From the NCBI RefSeq assembly GCF_005844085.1, contig NZ_VCDI01000001.1:930001-994000 (forward strand): a DNA stretch of 64,000 nt. The letters are read 5' to 3'. Positions 44,119-53,167 of the stretch are shown piece by piece; the first letter of the stretch is position 1, and the number at the start of each line of letters is the position of its first letter. A model generated the notes under the pieces. That model ran no database searches, had not been told where the DNA came from, and saw nothing but the letters and a program-made list of their open reading frames with translations. Source of the DNA: Lichenicoccus roseus (GTDB lineage: Bacteria > Pseudomonadota > Alphaproteobacteria > Acetobacterales > Acetobacteraceae). The translations under genes and the position numbers were made by a program.

Positions 44119-45552
44119 TCAGCCCTTGATCTCGGTTCCGTCCTGCGACCAGCGGATATGGTAGCTGCCTTCCCGGTCGGTGCGGCGATAGGTGTGCGCG
44201 CCGAAATAGTCGCGCAGTCCCTGCAGCAGGTTCGCAGGCCCGCGCGCGCGCCGTACCCCATCATAATAGGCCAGCGACGAGGCGAAGGCGGGCACCGCGA
44301 CCCCGTTCTGCACCGCAAGCACCACCACGTCGCGCCACGCCTGCTCGGCCTTCAGCACGGCGTCGCGGAAATAATCCTGCAGCAGCAGGCTCGGCGCGTC
44401 CGGATGGCTGTCGTAGCCCTCGCGGATGCGATCCAGGAAGCGCGCCCGGATGATGCAGCCGCCGCGCCAGATGGTGGCGATCAGGCCCGGGTTGAGGTTC
44501 CAGTCATACTGCCTGGACGCCACTGCGAGCTGCTCGAAACCCTGCGCGTAGGCGATGATCTTGGAGGCGTAGAGCGCGTCGCGGATCTTGTCGATCTCGG
44601 CCTGGCCGGCCTGGCGCGGCTCGATCCTGAGGCCGCCGAGCGCCTTCTCCGCCGCCCGGCGCTGGGCCGGCCGTCCCGAGAGGGCGCGCGCGAACACCGC
44701 CTCGGTGATCGCCGTGATCGGCACCCCAAGCTCGAGCGCCGACTGCGCGGTCCAGCGTCCGGTGCCTTTCTGCTCGGCCTCGTCGACGATCATGTCGACC
44801 AGCGCGTTGCCGGTCGCCGGATCCTTCTTGGCAAGCACCGCGGCGGTGATCTCGATCAGGTAGGAGTCGAGGTCGCCGCTCTTCCAGCCGGCGAAGATCT
44901 CGCCGATCTCCGCGGCACTGCGTCCGTATACTGTACGAAGCAGGTCGTACGCCTCGGTGATGAGCTGCATGTCGGCATATTCGATGCCATTATGCACCAT
45001 CTTGACGTAGTGGCCGGCGCCGTCCGGTCCCATGTATGCGCAGCATGGCGTGCCGTCGACGCTGACCGCCATGCGGGTCACCATCGGCGCGATCCGGTCC
45101 CAGGCCTCCTTCGAGCCGCCCGGCATCATGGAGGGACCTTCCAGGGCGCCCTCCTCGCCGCCGGAGATGCCCATGCCGACGAAATGCAACTGGCGTTCCG
45201 CGAGGGTTGCGGCGCGCCTGCGCGTATCCTCGAACAGCGAGTTGCCGCCATCGACGATGATATCGCCCGGCTGCATATGCTCGGCCAGTTCCTCGATGAC
45301 GCCATCGACGGGCTTGCCAGCCTTGACCATGATGATCACCACGCGCGGCACGGCCAGGCTGGCGACGAAGTCGGCAACGCTGTGCGAGGGACGGAAATCG
45401 CCCTCGCCGCCATGCTCTGCGACCAGGCGGTCGGTCTTCTCGTCGGTGCGATTGTGCAGCGCGACGCGCAGGCCCTTGCGGGCCGCGTTGCGGGCGAGGT
45501 TGGCGCCCATCACCGCAAGTCCGGTGACCCCGAGATCAGCAAGCTCCGTCAT
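44119..45552 (-). CDS. gnd: 6-phosphogluconate dehydrogenase, decarboxylating
   Basis: A 477-residue enzyme that oxidises 6-phosphogluconate to ribulose 5-phosphate and CO2 with NADP. Seen: the nucleotide motif GLAVMGANLARN near residues 9-20, VDGGNSLFEDT near 97, GISGGEEGALEGPSMMPGG near 120-138, and HYVKMVHNGIEYADMQL near 178-194 with the catalytic Lys. Length and motifs are of the dimeric long-chain form. ATG 45552 follows a GGAGGAAG site. It is a central enzyme of the oxidative pentose phosphate pathway, important in acetic acid bacteria. Confidence 0.96.
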   Translation of the reverse strand: MTELADLGVTGLAVMGANLARNAARKGLRVALHNRTDEKTDRLVAEHGGEGDFRPSHSVADFVASLAVPRVVIIMVKAGKPVDGVIEELAEHMQPGDIIVDGGNSLFEDTRRRAATLAERQLHFVGMGISGGEEGALEGPSMMPGGSKEAWDRIAPMVTRMAVSVDGTPCCAYMGPDGAGHYVKMVHNGIEYADMQLITEAYDLLRTVYGRSAAEIGEIFAGWKSGDLDSYLIEITAAVLAKKDPATGNALVDMIVDEAEQKGTGRWTAQSALELGVPITAITEAVFARALSGRPAQRRAAEKALGGLRIEPRQAGQAEIDKIRDALYASKIIAYAQGFEQLAVASRQYDWNLNPGLIATIWRGGCIIRARFLDRIREGYDSHPDAPSLLLQDYFRDAVLKAEQAWRDVVVLAVQNGVAVPAFASSLAYYDGVRRARGPANLLQGLRDYFGAHTYRRTDREGSYHIRWSQDGTEIKG

Positions 45553-45972
45553 GTCTTCCTCCGGTTGCGGCGAACCCATGCGTCGCGGGTCGCGCTTCTC
45601 GCAGCATGAGATAATCAGGCGCGCGCTGATTGGCCAGACACCGTCGCACGAGACACCGTCGCACGATACAGCGGGCGCAAGAGGCTATCGGCACGATGGG
45701 TCGCTGGCCCGCGGGACAAGAAGATCTCGCAATCCGGGCGGGATCTCTATTTTGTAGATGCCTGTTCCACTTTCCGGATCACATACCCCTTTCGTCAATC
45801 GCGGTTGTTGTCAATGGAATGGCGTCGATCCTGAGGCATCGACCTTGGAACAATCGATACTATACGCAATTTGCTCACCACTGAGGCGCGACATGTAGTA
45901 GCGAAGTGGCGTTGTTGATGATCGTCTGGTCGAAACCTGCCTATGATGCGATGACTGATTGACGGAAGCGGC
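45553..45972. other. Intergenic region between gnd and a GT2 gene
   Basis: This is 420 bp between divergent genes. It holds the gnd ribosome site next to its start, a 15-bp tandem duplication near 45636, and an AT-richer part around 45770-45960. I found no convincing gene, promoter pair or terminator. Short open frames here lack recognisable content. Confidence 0.4.
45636..45665. repeat. 15-bp perfect tandem duplication
   Basis: AGACACCGTCGCACG occurs twice, head to tail, at 45636-45650 and 45651-45665. It lies in noncoding DNA about 85-115 bp upstream of the gnd start. It looks like a recent replication slip. Confidence 0.8.
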
Positions 45973-47055
45973 ATGGACTCGGAAGCAATCCTCTCCTCGA
46001 TGAACCCTCAGCGCGACGCAGGCACGCAACCTTCCTCGTTCGCCCTCGATGCCCTCGGGGCGGCGGCTGTGAAGGCGCCCGCTCGGCCGAGCGTCTCCGT
46101 CGTAGTCTGTAGCCACGATCGGCTCGGCTATGTCACCGCGTGCATGGACAGCCTGTCGCGGCAGACGGTCGGACCCGACGGCTTCGAGATCATCCTGGTC
46201 GATAGCGGCTCGCCGCCAGCAGTGGCGGCCGAGATGCGCCGGCTGGCGGAACAGGCAGGGAACGCCAAGCTGGTGCGCGTGGATGCCTCAGGGGTCAGCC
46301 GCGCCCGCAACGAGGGGGCCCGCGCCGCTTCCGGCGATTATGTTGCCTATATCGACGACGATGCGGCCGCGGCGCATGACTGGATCGAGCAGATACAGCG
46401 CGTTGCTGCCGAGCATCAGGGCCAGCCGGCGGTGATCGGCGGCAAGGTGCTGCCGGAATGGGAGGCGCCGCTTCCCAAATGGTGGCCGTCGACGCTGCGC
46501 GGCGTGCTGTCGATCATCGAATACGAGGGCGCCGGCGAATATCGATCCGGCGAGGTTCCCGACACGCTGGAGCCATACGGCGTGAACATGATCCTGCGCC
46601 GCGACGCCATGTTCGAGGTCGGCGGCTTCGAGGAAGCGCTTGGACGACTTGGCCTGGTGCTGCAGTCGGACGAGGAGGTCCAGCTCGCTTGGCGCCTGCA
46701 GGATGCAGGCTATTCCGCGCGCTATGACAGCCGCATCGAGGTCCGACACTCCATTCAGGCCCGTCGCTTCAACCCGGAATGGCTGCTGGCGCGTCTCTAC
46801 TGGCAAGGCGCCTCCACCGTGCGCACCCGTCGCCTGCTGGGAAGGCCCGAGCTGGTCCGGCGCGAGTTCCTGCGCCGGTTGGTTGTCGAAGCCATCACCC
46901 TGCCGGTGACCTGGCTGGTGCCGAGCACCAGCACCCGGCTGATGGCGCTTCGCTGGCGCCACGCCTATGCCAGCGGCTTCACCCGTGAAGCGACCGCCTG
47001 TGGCGCCGGCAAGCGCAAAACCATCTTCGGACGGGCCGAGCATCGACCGTGCTAG
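45973..47055 (+). CDS. Family 2 glycosyltransferase
   Basis: A 360-residue GT2 enzyme. The core starts VSVVVCSHDRLGYVTACMDSL near residue 41, continues with VDSGSPPAVAAEM and GVSRARNEGARAASGDYVAYIDDDAAA near 100-124 with the DDD metal motif. A VNMILRRDAMFEVGGFEEALG segment near 203 is typical for polymer-building GT2 enzymes. A 35-residue variable N-terminus precedes the domain. The stop overlaps the next GT2 start by 7 bp. Acceptor and donor unknown. Confidence 0.85.
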   Translation: MDSEAILSSMNPQRDAGTQPSSFALDALGAAAVKAPARPSVSVVVCSHDRLGYVTACMDSLSRQTVGPDGFEIILVDSGSPPAVAAEMRRLAEQAGNAKLVRVDASGVSRARNEGARAASGDYVAYIDDDAAAAHDWIEQIQRVAAEHQGQPAVIGGKVLPEWEAPLPKWWPSTLRGVLSIIEYEGAGEYRSGEVPDTLEPYGVNMILRRDAMFEVGGFEEALGRLGLVLQSDEEVQLAWRLQDAGYSARYDSRIEVRHSIQARRFNPEWLLARLYWQGASTVRTRRLLGRPELVRREFLRRLVVEAITLPVTWLVPSTSTRLMALRWRHAYASGFTREATACGAGKRKTIFGRAEHRPC

Positions 47056-48083
47056 CTGCGACCCCGCTTCGGTCTCGCGTGACTGTGCTGTTCTCGACGC
47101 GAAATCGCGGCGGAGCCCTTGCTCCCGTGCTTGACCGCTTCAGCCTCCTGAAGGCACCGGCCGGCGGATGGAAGCTGGTCGTCGTCGACAATGGCAGCAG
47201 CGACAACACATGCAGCCTGCTCGAAGGTTATCGGGACCGCCTGCCGCTCACCATCGTGACGGAGCCACGTCCCGGCAAGAATCGCGCCCTCAACACGGCG
47301 CTGCCGCAGCTCGAAGGGGATCTCGTCGTGCTGACCGACGACGACGTCCTGCCGCAGCCGGACTGGCTGGTGCAGCTCTGCCGCGCTGCCGACGAGCATC
47401 CGGAAGCGTCCCTGTTCGGCGGCTGCGTGCTGCCGCATTGGAGCCAGCCACGTCCAGCCTGGCTGGTGGAGAGCGCGGTTCCCTTCAGCGTGCTCTTTGC
47501 CCAGCAATGCCGTGAGGCCGGCGCCTGTTCATACGAAGCGATCTTCGGCCCGAACATGGCGGTGCGGGCCAGCGTGTTCGCCGCCGGGTTCCGGTTCTCG
47601 GAAGCGGTCGGGCCGGACGAGACCCGGCGCATGTATGCCATGGGCGGCGAGACGGAGTTCCTGCGCCGGCTCGACGCCGCCGGCTACAAGGGTCATTTCG
47701 TTCCGGATGCGGTCGTCGGCCATATCATCCGGCCCGAGCAGCTCGACGAGCAGTGGATCCTGCATCGCGGCTACCGCTACGGCATCGGCGAGGGCCGGCA
47801 CTATGCCAGCCGCCCGATGCGGCTGCGCGCCCGGGTGCTGTTCTACGGCGTTGCTTCGCGGGCAGTGCGTCTGATGCCGCCGTCGCCGTTAAGGCTGAAG
47901 ATCCGCTACAAGGCGAGCACGTTGACCGGGATCATGGCCGGACTGCGAAACCAGACGGCTCTGGTGCCTGCACCAGCTCGAACGCGCCGGATACATCTGC
48001 AGCAGCAGGGCCACGCGAATGGTCCGCACGATTCCGGACTACACGCCACTACTCCTCAGGGAGCCAGGCGGATGGCTCCCTGA
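47049..48083 (+). CDS. Family 2 glycosyltransferase with unusual C-terminus
   Basis: A 344-residue GT2 enzyme. Seen: VTVLFSTRNRGGALAPVL near residue 11, VVDNGSSDNT near 45, RPGKNRALNTALPQ near 78 and LTDDDVLPQPDW near 96-107. FGPNMAVRASVF near 167 is the acceptor-side motif. The start is GTG within the end of the previous gene. The final ten residues (TPQGARRMAP) are encoded inside a perfect hairpin and closely match the end of the convergent ATPase protein (TPQGAIRLAP). That match comes from the shared palindrome, not common ancestry. Confidence 0.85.
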   Translation: MLAATPLRSRVTVLFSTRNRGGALAPVLDRFSLLKAPAGGWKLVVVDNGSSDNTCSLLEGYRDRLPLTIVTEPRPGKNRALNTALPQLEGDLVVLTDDDVLPQPDWLVQLCRAADEHPEASLFGGCVLPHWSQPRPAWLVESAVPFSVLFAQQCREAGACSYEAIFGPNMAVRASVFAAGFRFSEAVGPDETRRMYAMGGETEFLRRLDAAGYKGHFVPDAVVGHIIRPEQLDEQWILHRGYRYGIGEGRHYASRPMRLRARVLFYGVASRAVRLMPPSPLRLKIRYKASTLTGIMAGLRNQTALVPAPARTRRIHLQQQGHANGPHDSGLHATTPQGARRMAP

Positions 48084-48088
48084 GGAGT
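48051..48088. terminator. Perfect 16-bp stem hairpin at the convergent gene ends
   Basis: ACTCCTCAGGGAGCCA (48051-48066) and its exact complement (48073-48088) flank the 6-nt loop GGCGGA. The stem spans the stop codons of both convergent genes. No T-run follows on either side, so it may act as a bidirectional terminator aided by Rho, or protect mRNA 3' ends. Both messages carry the same stem, so they could also pair with each other. Confidence 0.6.
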
Positions 48089-49936
48089 CTGCTGCGGGTA
48101 GCCAAGGGGCGCCTGCAGATAGCCTGGCGGCGGTGACTGCGTTTCCTGAGCCGGCAGCTGGCTGCCGACCTGATCCTGCGGGATCCGCCTTCCGTTTCCT
48201 TGATCCAGTGCGCCTTGATCCTGAGCGCCCTGATCCTGGGACACCTGATCGCGCGTGCTGGTCTGGAGGGCGGAAGGCTGGATCCGTCCATGATGCGGCT
48301 CGACCGAAACCAGGCGCACTGCGTCCATCGACGGTCCGTAGGATCCAGCATTGATACGGCCGTCGACGATCAGGTCCAGGCTCCCCTCGCGCAGTCGCTG
48401 CACGGTGGCCGGTGGCATTCCGAGGCCGCCGGGGTTGAACGCCGCGAAGCTGCGTGAGCGGCGGTTCAGGTCCAGCACCGCCCAGCGCGGGCAGACACCG
48501 TGATGGCAGGCCCCCACGTTGTAGAGACGGTAACGCGAGAGATCGATCGGCGGCGATGTCGATGCCAGCCCGGAAGGTGACGGGGACCGGACCACCGGCG
48601 GCCGGAACACCGGAGCCTGGCTGGCGGGCGGCTGGGGTGGGACCGCCGATCTTGCGGGGGCCTTGCTCGTGAAGAACTGACCCGCGGGGGGCGGGGGAAT
48701 GGGCAGCTGCGCCACGGCCTGGCCACCCGCAGGCTGGCTGGGCGGCGGCGGCAGCGTCTCGGTGATGACCGTGGGGCCGGAGGCACCCGATGAAGCAGCG
48801 GGCGGTGCGCCATGATCCGGTGCAGCCTGCGCCTGGCGGTCCGGTAGTGGCGTCGCTCCGGCGTTCACCGGTGGCGGCACCGTCACCGGAGGCGAAGCGG
48901 GCGGCTCCCGGACGGCGACGGGCGGCTGTGCCGCGGCGAACTGGTCCGGCGCGGCGGGGGAAGCCGCGGTGTCCGGCACGGGCGGCGACGTTGCCTGCCC
49001 CGCCGGGCCGTCGGCGGCGCTCTCGTGCCGGACGATCCCGTAGCCTGCGACCAGTACGGCGATCAGCGCCGGCGCCAGCATCCAGGGCCTCAGGGCGACG
49101 GCCCGCGCCTTGCGGGGCTGCGCGCGGGCACCGGCGGCCACCTGCACCATGTCGAGGGTCAGACGCTTGCGTCCGGCGCGCTGAAGTTCCTGCGCGCACG
49201 CGGTGACGAGGTCGTCGATCTTGCGGAGGCTGCCCTTCGCGTGCTGGACGATCTCGCGTACCGCCTCGTCATTGGCGGGGATCCCACGCGCCGTCAGCAT
49301 CCGCTCGGCCATCTGCCGTGCATCGTCCGGCGCCAACGCCTCAAGCGTCGTCTGCACCGGGATCGGCTGGCGCATGGTGAAGCCGGGACGCCCGACCAGC
49401 AGGATGCGGAACAGCGGACGGCCCCCATCGCGCAGTCCGGCGAGCAGGCAGAGATAGCGCAGGGTCTCCGGCAACAGGGATTGCGCGTCGTCGATGGCCA
49501 GGATCGGCGGCTCATGCCGTCCGATGGCGTCCAGTGCGCGCCGGAGCACCGGCTCCAGCTCGTCGACCGAGAGTTCCCCGGCATCGGCCACGCCGAGGGC
49601 ATGCGCGATCACACGATGCAGGCTGAGTGGTCCGGCAACGAAGTTGCTGATCCGTATGACGCGATCACCGAGCCGCTCGCGCATGGCGGCCGCCGAGGCC
49701 AGCACGACACTCTTGCCGGTGCCGGCGGCACCGGAGAGGGCAGCGATCGGCGCCATATCCCGGCAGCACGCGTCGATGAAGGCCAGTGCCGCCTCCTGGG
49801 TTGGGGCGAGGGCGCGCTCGGTCTGCGCGGAACCGCCGGCCTGACCAGCGGCGCCAGGCTGCCCGACGGCACTGCCCGACCCGGCCCGGTTGGCGCGGTG
49901 ACCGATACGGTCCTGTTGATCGACGTTAATGCCCAT
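48056..49936 (-). CDS. ExeA-like AAA ATPase with proline-rich periplasmic tail
   Basis: A protein of about 626 residues. The AAA domain comes first, with Walker A GAAGTGKS near residue 70, Walker B ILAIDDAQ near 144 and a GRPGF sensor near 180. One membrane helix follows (WMLAPALIAVLVAGYGIV near 289). The long tail beyond is Pro/Ala-rich, then has a folded part with CHHGVCPRWAVLDLNRR, and ends in Gln-Asp-Gln-Gly repeats. The layout is like ExeA/GspA and PEP-CTERM-locus ATPases. ATG 49936 gives a compact protein; in-frame starts at 50005 and 50059 cannot be excluded. Role in polysaccharide secretion is inferred from neighbours. Confidence 0.75.
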   Translation of the reverse strand: MGINVDQQDRIGHRANRAGSGSAVGQPGAAGQAGGSAQTERALAPTQEAALAFIDACCRDMAPIAALSGAAGTGKSVVLASAAAMRERLGDRVIRISNFVAGPLSLHRVIAHALGVADAGELSVDELEPVLRRALDAIGRHEPPILAIDDAQSLLPETLRYLCLLAGLRDGGRPLFRILLVGRPGFTMRQPIPVQTTLEALAPDDARQMAERMLTARGIPANDEAVREIVQHAKGSLRKIDDLVTACAQELQRAGRKRLTLDMVQVAAGARAQPRKARAVALRPWMLAPALIAVLVAGYGIVRHESAADGPAGQATSPPVPDTAASPAAPDQFAAAQPPVAVREPPASPPVTVPPPVNAGATPLPDRQAQAAPDHGAPPAASSGASGPTVITETLPPPPSQPAGGQAVAQLPIPPPPAGQFFTSKAPARSAVPPQPPASQAPVFRPPVVRSPSPSGLASTSPPIDLSRYRLYNVGACHHGVCPRWAVLDLNRRSRSFAAFNPGGLGMPPATVQRLREGSLDLIVDGRINAGSYGPSMDAVRLVSVEPHHGRIQPSALQTSTRDQVSQDQGAQDQGALDQGNGRRIPQDQVGSQLPAQETQSPPPGYLQAPLGYPQQTPQGAIRLAP

Positions 49937-50592
49937 TCCCCACCATAGTGCGGCGCGCTTTGGAAGCCGTTCCACGATGCGCGATTCGAGAACGACCGGG
50001 GACATCGGCGGGTCGTGACGCCTTTTGCCATCCGTCGCTTTATCCAGCTGACGCGTCATCAAAATAAAGCCGATGAGCGTGCGCTGCAACTGCCGCAGCA
50101 TCGGGACCAACCGGCGTGACGGAGTGGCCCGCCGGCAGCCTCACCGTTCGCCCCGCCATGTGTTGTTGCAACAACACAGCGCGCCTGATTTCACACAGAT
50201 AAACAAAGTGTCACGAACGACTTCAAAAGCCTGTCGGGCCGGATCCCACAGCCACACCCACCTTCTTCAGGCCTGATGATGGTAAGTTCCTGATCGAAGC
50301 TGGTATAGACAAGCATCCCCGTTCGCCAATCCAGCCGCAAAGTCCAAAGATTGCCGGAATGTGGCAGTTGCTGACGCGATAAAGGGACGTTAGCACGCGT
50401 TCGTGTATGGATTTACCAACCTGGAACCAACAGATTGTTTGTCGATCGCGACCGCGTGACGGCAATTGGTGCGATTCCGGATGCAAATCCTGGTATTGCG
50501 CCCGCCGCGATGGTCTCGCTCCCGAGGGAGGTATTGCAAGGTGCTAGCTTCCTGTCCGACGGTCCCGCTGCTTTGATCTGGAGAAGGTTGAA
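49937..50592. other. Divergent regulatory region with long palindrome
   Basis: This 656-bp gap separates the ATPase gene and the sugar phosphotransferase gene. It may include a short N-terminal extension of the ATPase (to 50059). It holds a 20-bp perfect palindrome at 50159 and AT-richer DNA from about 50190 to 50480, where promoters for the exopolysaccharide genes are expected. GGAGAAGG lies just before ATG 50593. No gene was found. Confidence 0.45.
50159..50178. promoter_or_regulatory. 20-bp palindrome containing TTGTTGCAACAA
   Basis: TGTGTTGTTGCAACAACACA is perfectly self-complementary over all 20 bases. Its 12-bp core is identical to the site before rfbF at 24212. It lies 223 bp upstream of the ATPase start and 415 bp upstream of the phosphotransferase start. 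This is the best operator candidate in the exopolysaccharide region. Confidence 0.55.
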
Positions 50593-52086
50593 ATGATCAC
50601 TGCAGAGGCGGGTGTCGCTCAGGCGGTCGGGGTCTCGGCCGAGGCCCAGGAGCGCCCAAACCGGGAGGTGCGAGCTTCCAAGCGTGCCTCACGAGTGCCG
50701 CTGACGGTGTTCAGCGGCGCCGGGCGCCTGGTGGATCTGCTGGTGCTGCTGCTGTCGGGGTTCGCCGCCTGTGCGGTGATCGGCCTCGTGCGGCTGCACT
50801 ACGGCGCGCACCTGCTTGCGGTGTTTGTCGGCGACTGGATGACGATCACCGCCCTCACCTACTCCGGCGCATACAAGATCACGCGCCTGCGCCAGCCGGT
50901 CCCGCAACTATTCTGTATCATGCTGGCGGTGATGCTCGGCATGGCGGCGGTGGACCTCTGCCTGTTCCTCGAGAACAACATGATGCTGCCGCTTGAGCCG
51001 TTCCCGGAGATCTGGGCAGCCTGCACGGCGGCTTTGCTGCTGCTGTCGCACGGCATCGGCGGCTGGCTGGTGGTACGCTGGTCCGCCAGCGGCCGTCTGC
51101 GCCGCAACGTCGCCATCATCGGCGTCTCCGACCTCAGCCGGCGGCTCATCGAAGGGGTGCGACGGGCGCCGAATACCGACATGCACCTGGTCGGCATCTA
51201 CGACGACCAGGTTCCAGCCAACAGCGTGCATGCCGGCGTACCGGTGCTAGGCCGGGTCTCGGACCTGCTGGAGCATGGCCGCGAGAATTCCTTCGACACC
51301 ATCGTCGTCGCGGGATCGGTGCAGGAATCCAACCACGTCCAGAACGTGTGCGCTCAGCTCAGCAGCGCGATCGCCGATGTCTACCTGATGACCGACGTGG
51401 CGGGGCACAATCTCGGCTCGCCGATCTTCGGCGCGGTCTGCGACCGCGTGGTCGTGCTGATCCGGCGCCGCCCGCTCGATGACTGGCAGATCGTGCAGAA
51501 GATGCTGTTCGACCGGCTCGGCAGCCTGGCGGCGATCGTGCTGCTGTCGCCGGTGCTGCTCGGCATCGCGCTGCTGGTACGGATGAGCGGCCCCGGTCCG
51601 GTCGTCTTCCGCCAGCCGCGCGTCGGCTTCAACAACAGGACGTTCATTTGCTTCAAGTTCCGGACCATGCACCATAACCGGTGCGAAACCGGAGAGATTG
51701 CGCAGGCGACGCGGGGCGATCCGCGCGTGACCTGGATTGGCGCCTGGCTGCGCAAGCTCAGCCTCGACGAGCTGCCGCAGTTGTTCAACGTGCTGCGCGG
51801 AGACATGTCCCTGGTCGGCCCGCGACCTCATGCCCCCGCGACCAAGGCCGGCGACCGGTACTTCCAGGATGTGGTGGCCGACTACGCCGTACGCCACCGG
51901 GTCAAGCCGGGGATCACCGGCTGGGCTCAGGTGAACGGTTGGCGTGGCGAGACACGGACCGTGGAACAGCTGCAGTCGCGCATCGACCACGATTTCCACT
52001 ACATCGAGAACTGGTCGATGTTCCTCGACCTCAAGATCCTGTTCCTGACCGTGGCGCGTGAGCTGAAGAGCAAGACCGCCTACTGA
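50593..52086 (+). CDS. Undecaprenyl-phosphate sugar phosphotransferase, WcaJ/GumD-like
   Basis: A 497-residue membrane enzyme of the PHPT family that starts repeat-unit synthesis by moving a hexose-1-phosphate to undecaprenyl phosphate. Four helices lie in the first 170 residues, then a Rossmann-like CoA-binding domain (NVAIIGVSDLSRRLIEG near 174). The catalytic domain has a helix near 308-330, FRTMHHNR near 354, and LRKLSLDELPQLFNVLRGD near 388, followed by SLVGPRPHA. KPGITGWAQVNGWRGET near 438 is the usual C-terminal signature. The donor is probably UDP-glucose. The N-terminal 30 residues are variable. Confidence 0.92.
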   Translation: MITAEAGVAQAVGVSAEAQERPNREVRASKRASRVPLTVFSGAGRLVDLLVLLLSGFAACAVIGLVRLHYGAHLLAVFVGDWMTITALTYSGAYKITRLRQPVPQLFCIMLAVMLGMAAVDLCLFLENNMMLPLEPFPEIWAACTAALLLLSHGIGGWLVVRWSASGRLRRNVAIIGVSDLSRRLIEGVRRAPNTDMHLVGIYDDQVPANSVHAGVPVLGRVSDLLEHGRENSFDTIVVAGSVQESNHVQNVCAQLSSAIADVYLMTDVAGHNLGSPIFGAVCDRVVVLIRRRPLDDWQIVQKMLFDRLGSLAAIVLLSPVLLGIALLVRMSGPGPVVFRQPRVGFNNRTFICFKFRTMHHNRCETGEIAQATRGDPRVTWIGAWLRKLSLDELPQLFNVLRGDMSLVGPRPHAPATKAGDRYFQDVVADYAVRHRVKPGITGWAQVNGWRGETRTVEQLQSRIDHDFHYIENWSMFLDLKILFLTVARELKSKTAY

Positions 52087-52110
52087 CGGGCAGGCGGTAG
52101 CTGTGGAGGG

Positions 52111-53058
52111 TCAGGCGGCGTAGCGCCTGAATGGCCCGGCAATGCGCCGGGCCGCGGATTCGGGCAGGATCGGCAGGATGTGCGCGATCAGCAGCAGTAT
52201 CGCGCGCTTTGGCAGTGGCCGGCGGGTAAATGATCGGCGCAGAGCGCGCAGCCCTGCTTCCCGCCGCCCGTGGCGTACCAGTTCCCGCCCGACGATCCAG
52301 CCATTCTCCGCATCTGTGCGACGCCGCAGGGCCGGCAGCCGTTCGACCCCGAAGCGGACGCGCAAGGCCGGGTTGTCGAAGATCGCCTGCGTGCAGGGTG
52401 TGAAGGCCTCCGGATCGGTCGCCATCCGCAGGTAGGCGCCGCTGCCGCGCTGGCGGACAAAGAGCAGCGGTTCCGGGCCGGCAACTGTCGCGATCGTGCC
52501 GGACGCGGCCAGCCGGCACCAGTATTCCCAGTCCTCGCCGAAGCGCAGGTCGGCGCGGAACAACCCGATCTGGCGGATGGCCGAAGCGCTGATAAGCAGG
52601 TGTCCGCCATTGGCGAACAGGTTCTCGACCAGCAGGCGCTCGATGATGTCCCCCTCGGGGAACGGGCCGGGCTTGCGAGAGACCACCCGGCTGCCGTCCT
52701 CGGTGACGAAGCAGAACGCCCCGTACACCGCCTGCGCCCGACTCGAGGCCAGGGTCGCGGTCATTCGAGCGAGAGCCTCGGGCGCCAGCCAGTCATCGGC
52801 ATCCAGGAACAGGATCGACCCGCCATCTGCGAGATCCACCCCGTGGTTGCGTGCCGCCGACACTCCCTGGTTGGCTTGCCGCACCAGCCGGATCCTCGGG
52901 TCGGTGAAGTCGCGCACCAGTTCGGCGGTGCCATCGGTGGATCCGTCGTCTATGACGATCGCGTTCCAGTCCGGGTGGGTCTGCCGCAGCAGCGAGTTGA
53001 GCGTATCGGCGACGTAATCGCGGACATTGTAGCAGGGGATGATGACGGAGACGGACAT
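52111..53058 (-). CDS. Family 2 glycosyltransferase
   Basis: A 315-residue GT2 enzyme. The core starts VSVIIPCYNVRDYVADTLNSLL at residue 2, with VIDDGSTDGT near 32, ANQGVSAARNHGVDLADG near 60 and FLDADDW near 85-91 (DxDD metal motif). A C-terminal basic region with a hydrophobic stretch (ILLLIAHILPIL) may contact the membrane. It is convergent with the phosphotransferase gene, 24 bp apart. ATG 53058 starts directly at the domain; an in-frame ATG at 53076 is also possible. Confidence 0.85.
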   Translation of the reverse strand: MSVSVIIPCYNVRDYVADTLNSLLRQTHPDWNAIVIDDGSTDGTAELVRDFTDPRIRLVRQANQGVSAARNHGVDLADGGSILFLDADDWLAPEALARMTATLASSRAQAVYGAFCFVTEDGSRVVSRKPGPFPEGDIIERLLVENLFANGGHLLISASAIRQIGLFRADLRFGEDWEYWCRLAASGTIATVAGPEPLLFVRQRGSGAYLRMATDPEAFTPCTQAIFDNPALRVRFGVERLPALRRRTDAENGWIVGRELVRHGRREAGLRALRRSFTRRPLPKRAILLLIAHILPILPESAARRIAGPFRRYAA

Positions 53059-53167
53059 GTCACCTGTAAGCCTCATGACGAGATCGTTTCCATCCTGAAC
53101 AGTTCCCTTACAACCGGACCGGGTATATCGTGTTCATCGACCGCAAGGCCACAGGAAGCGAGCCGAG

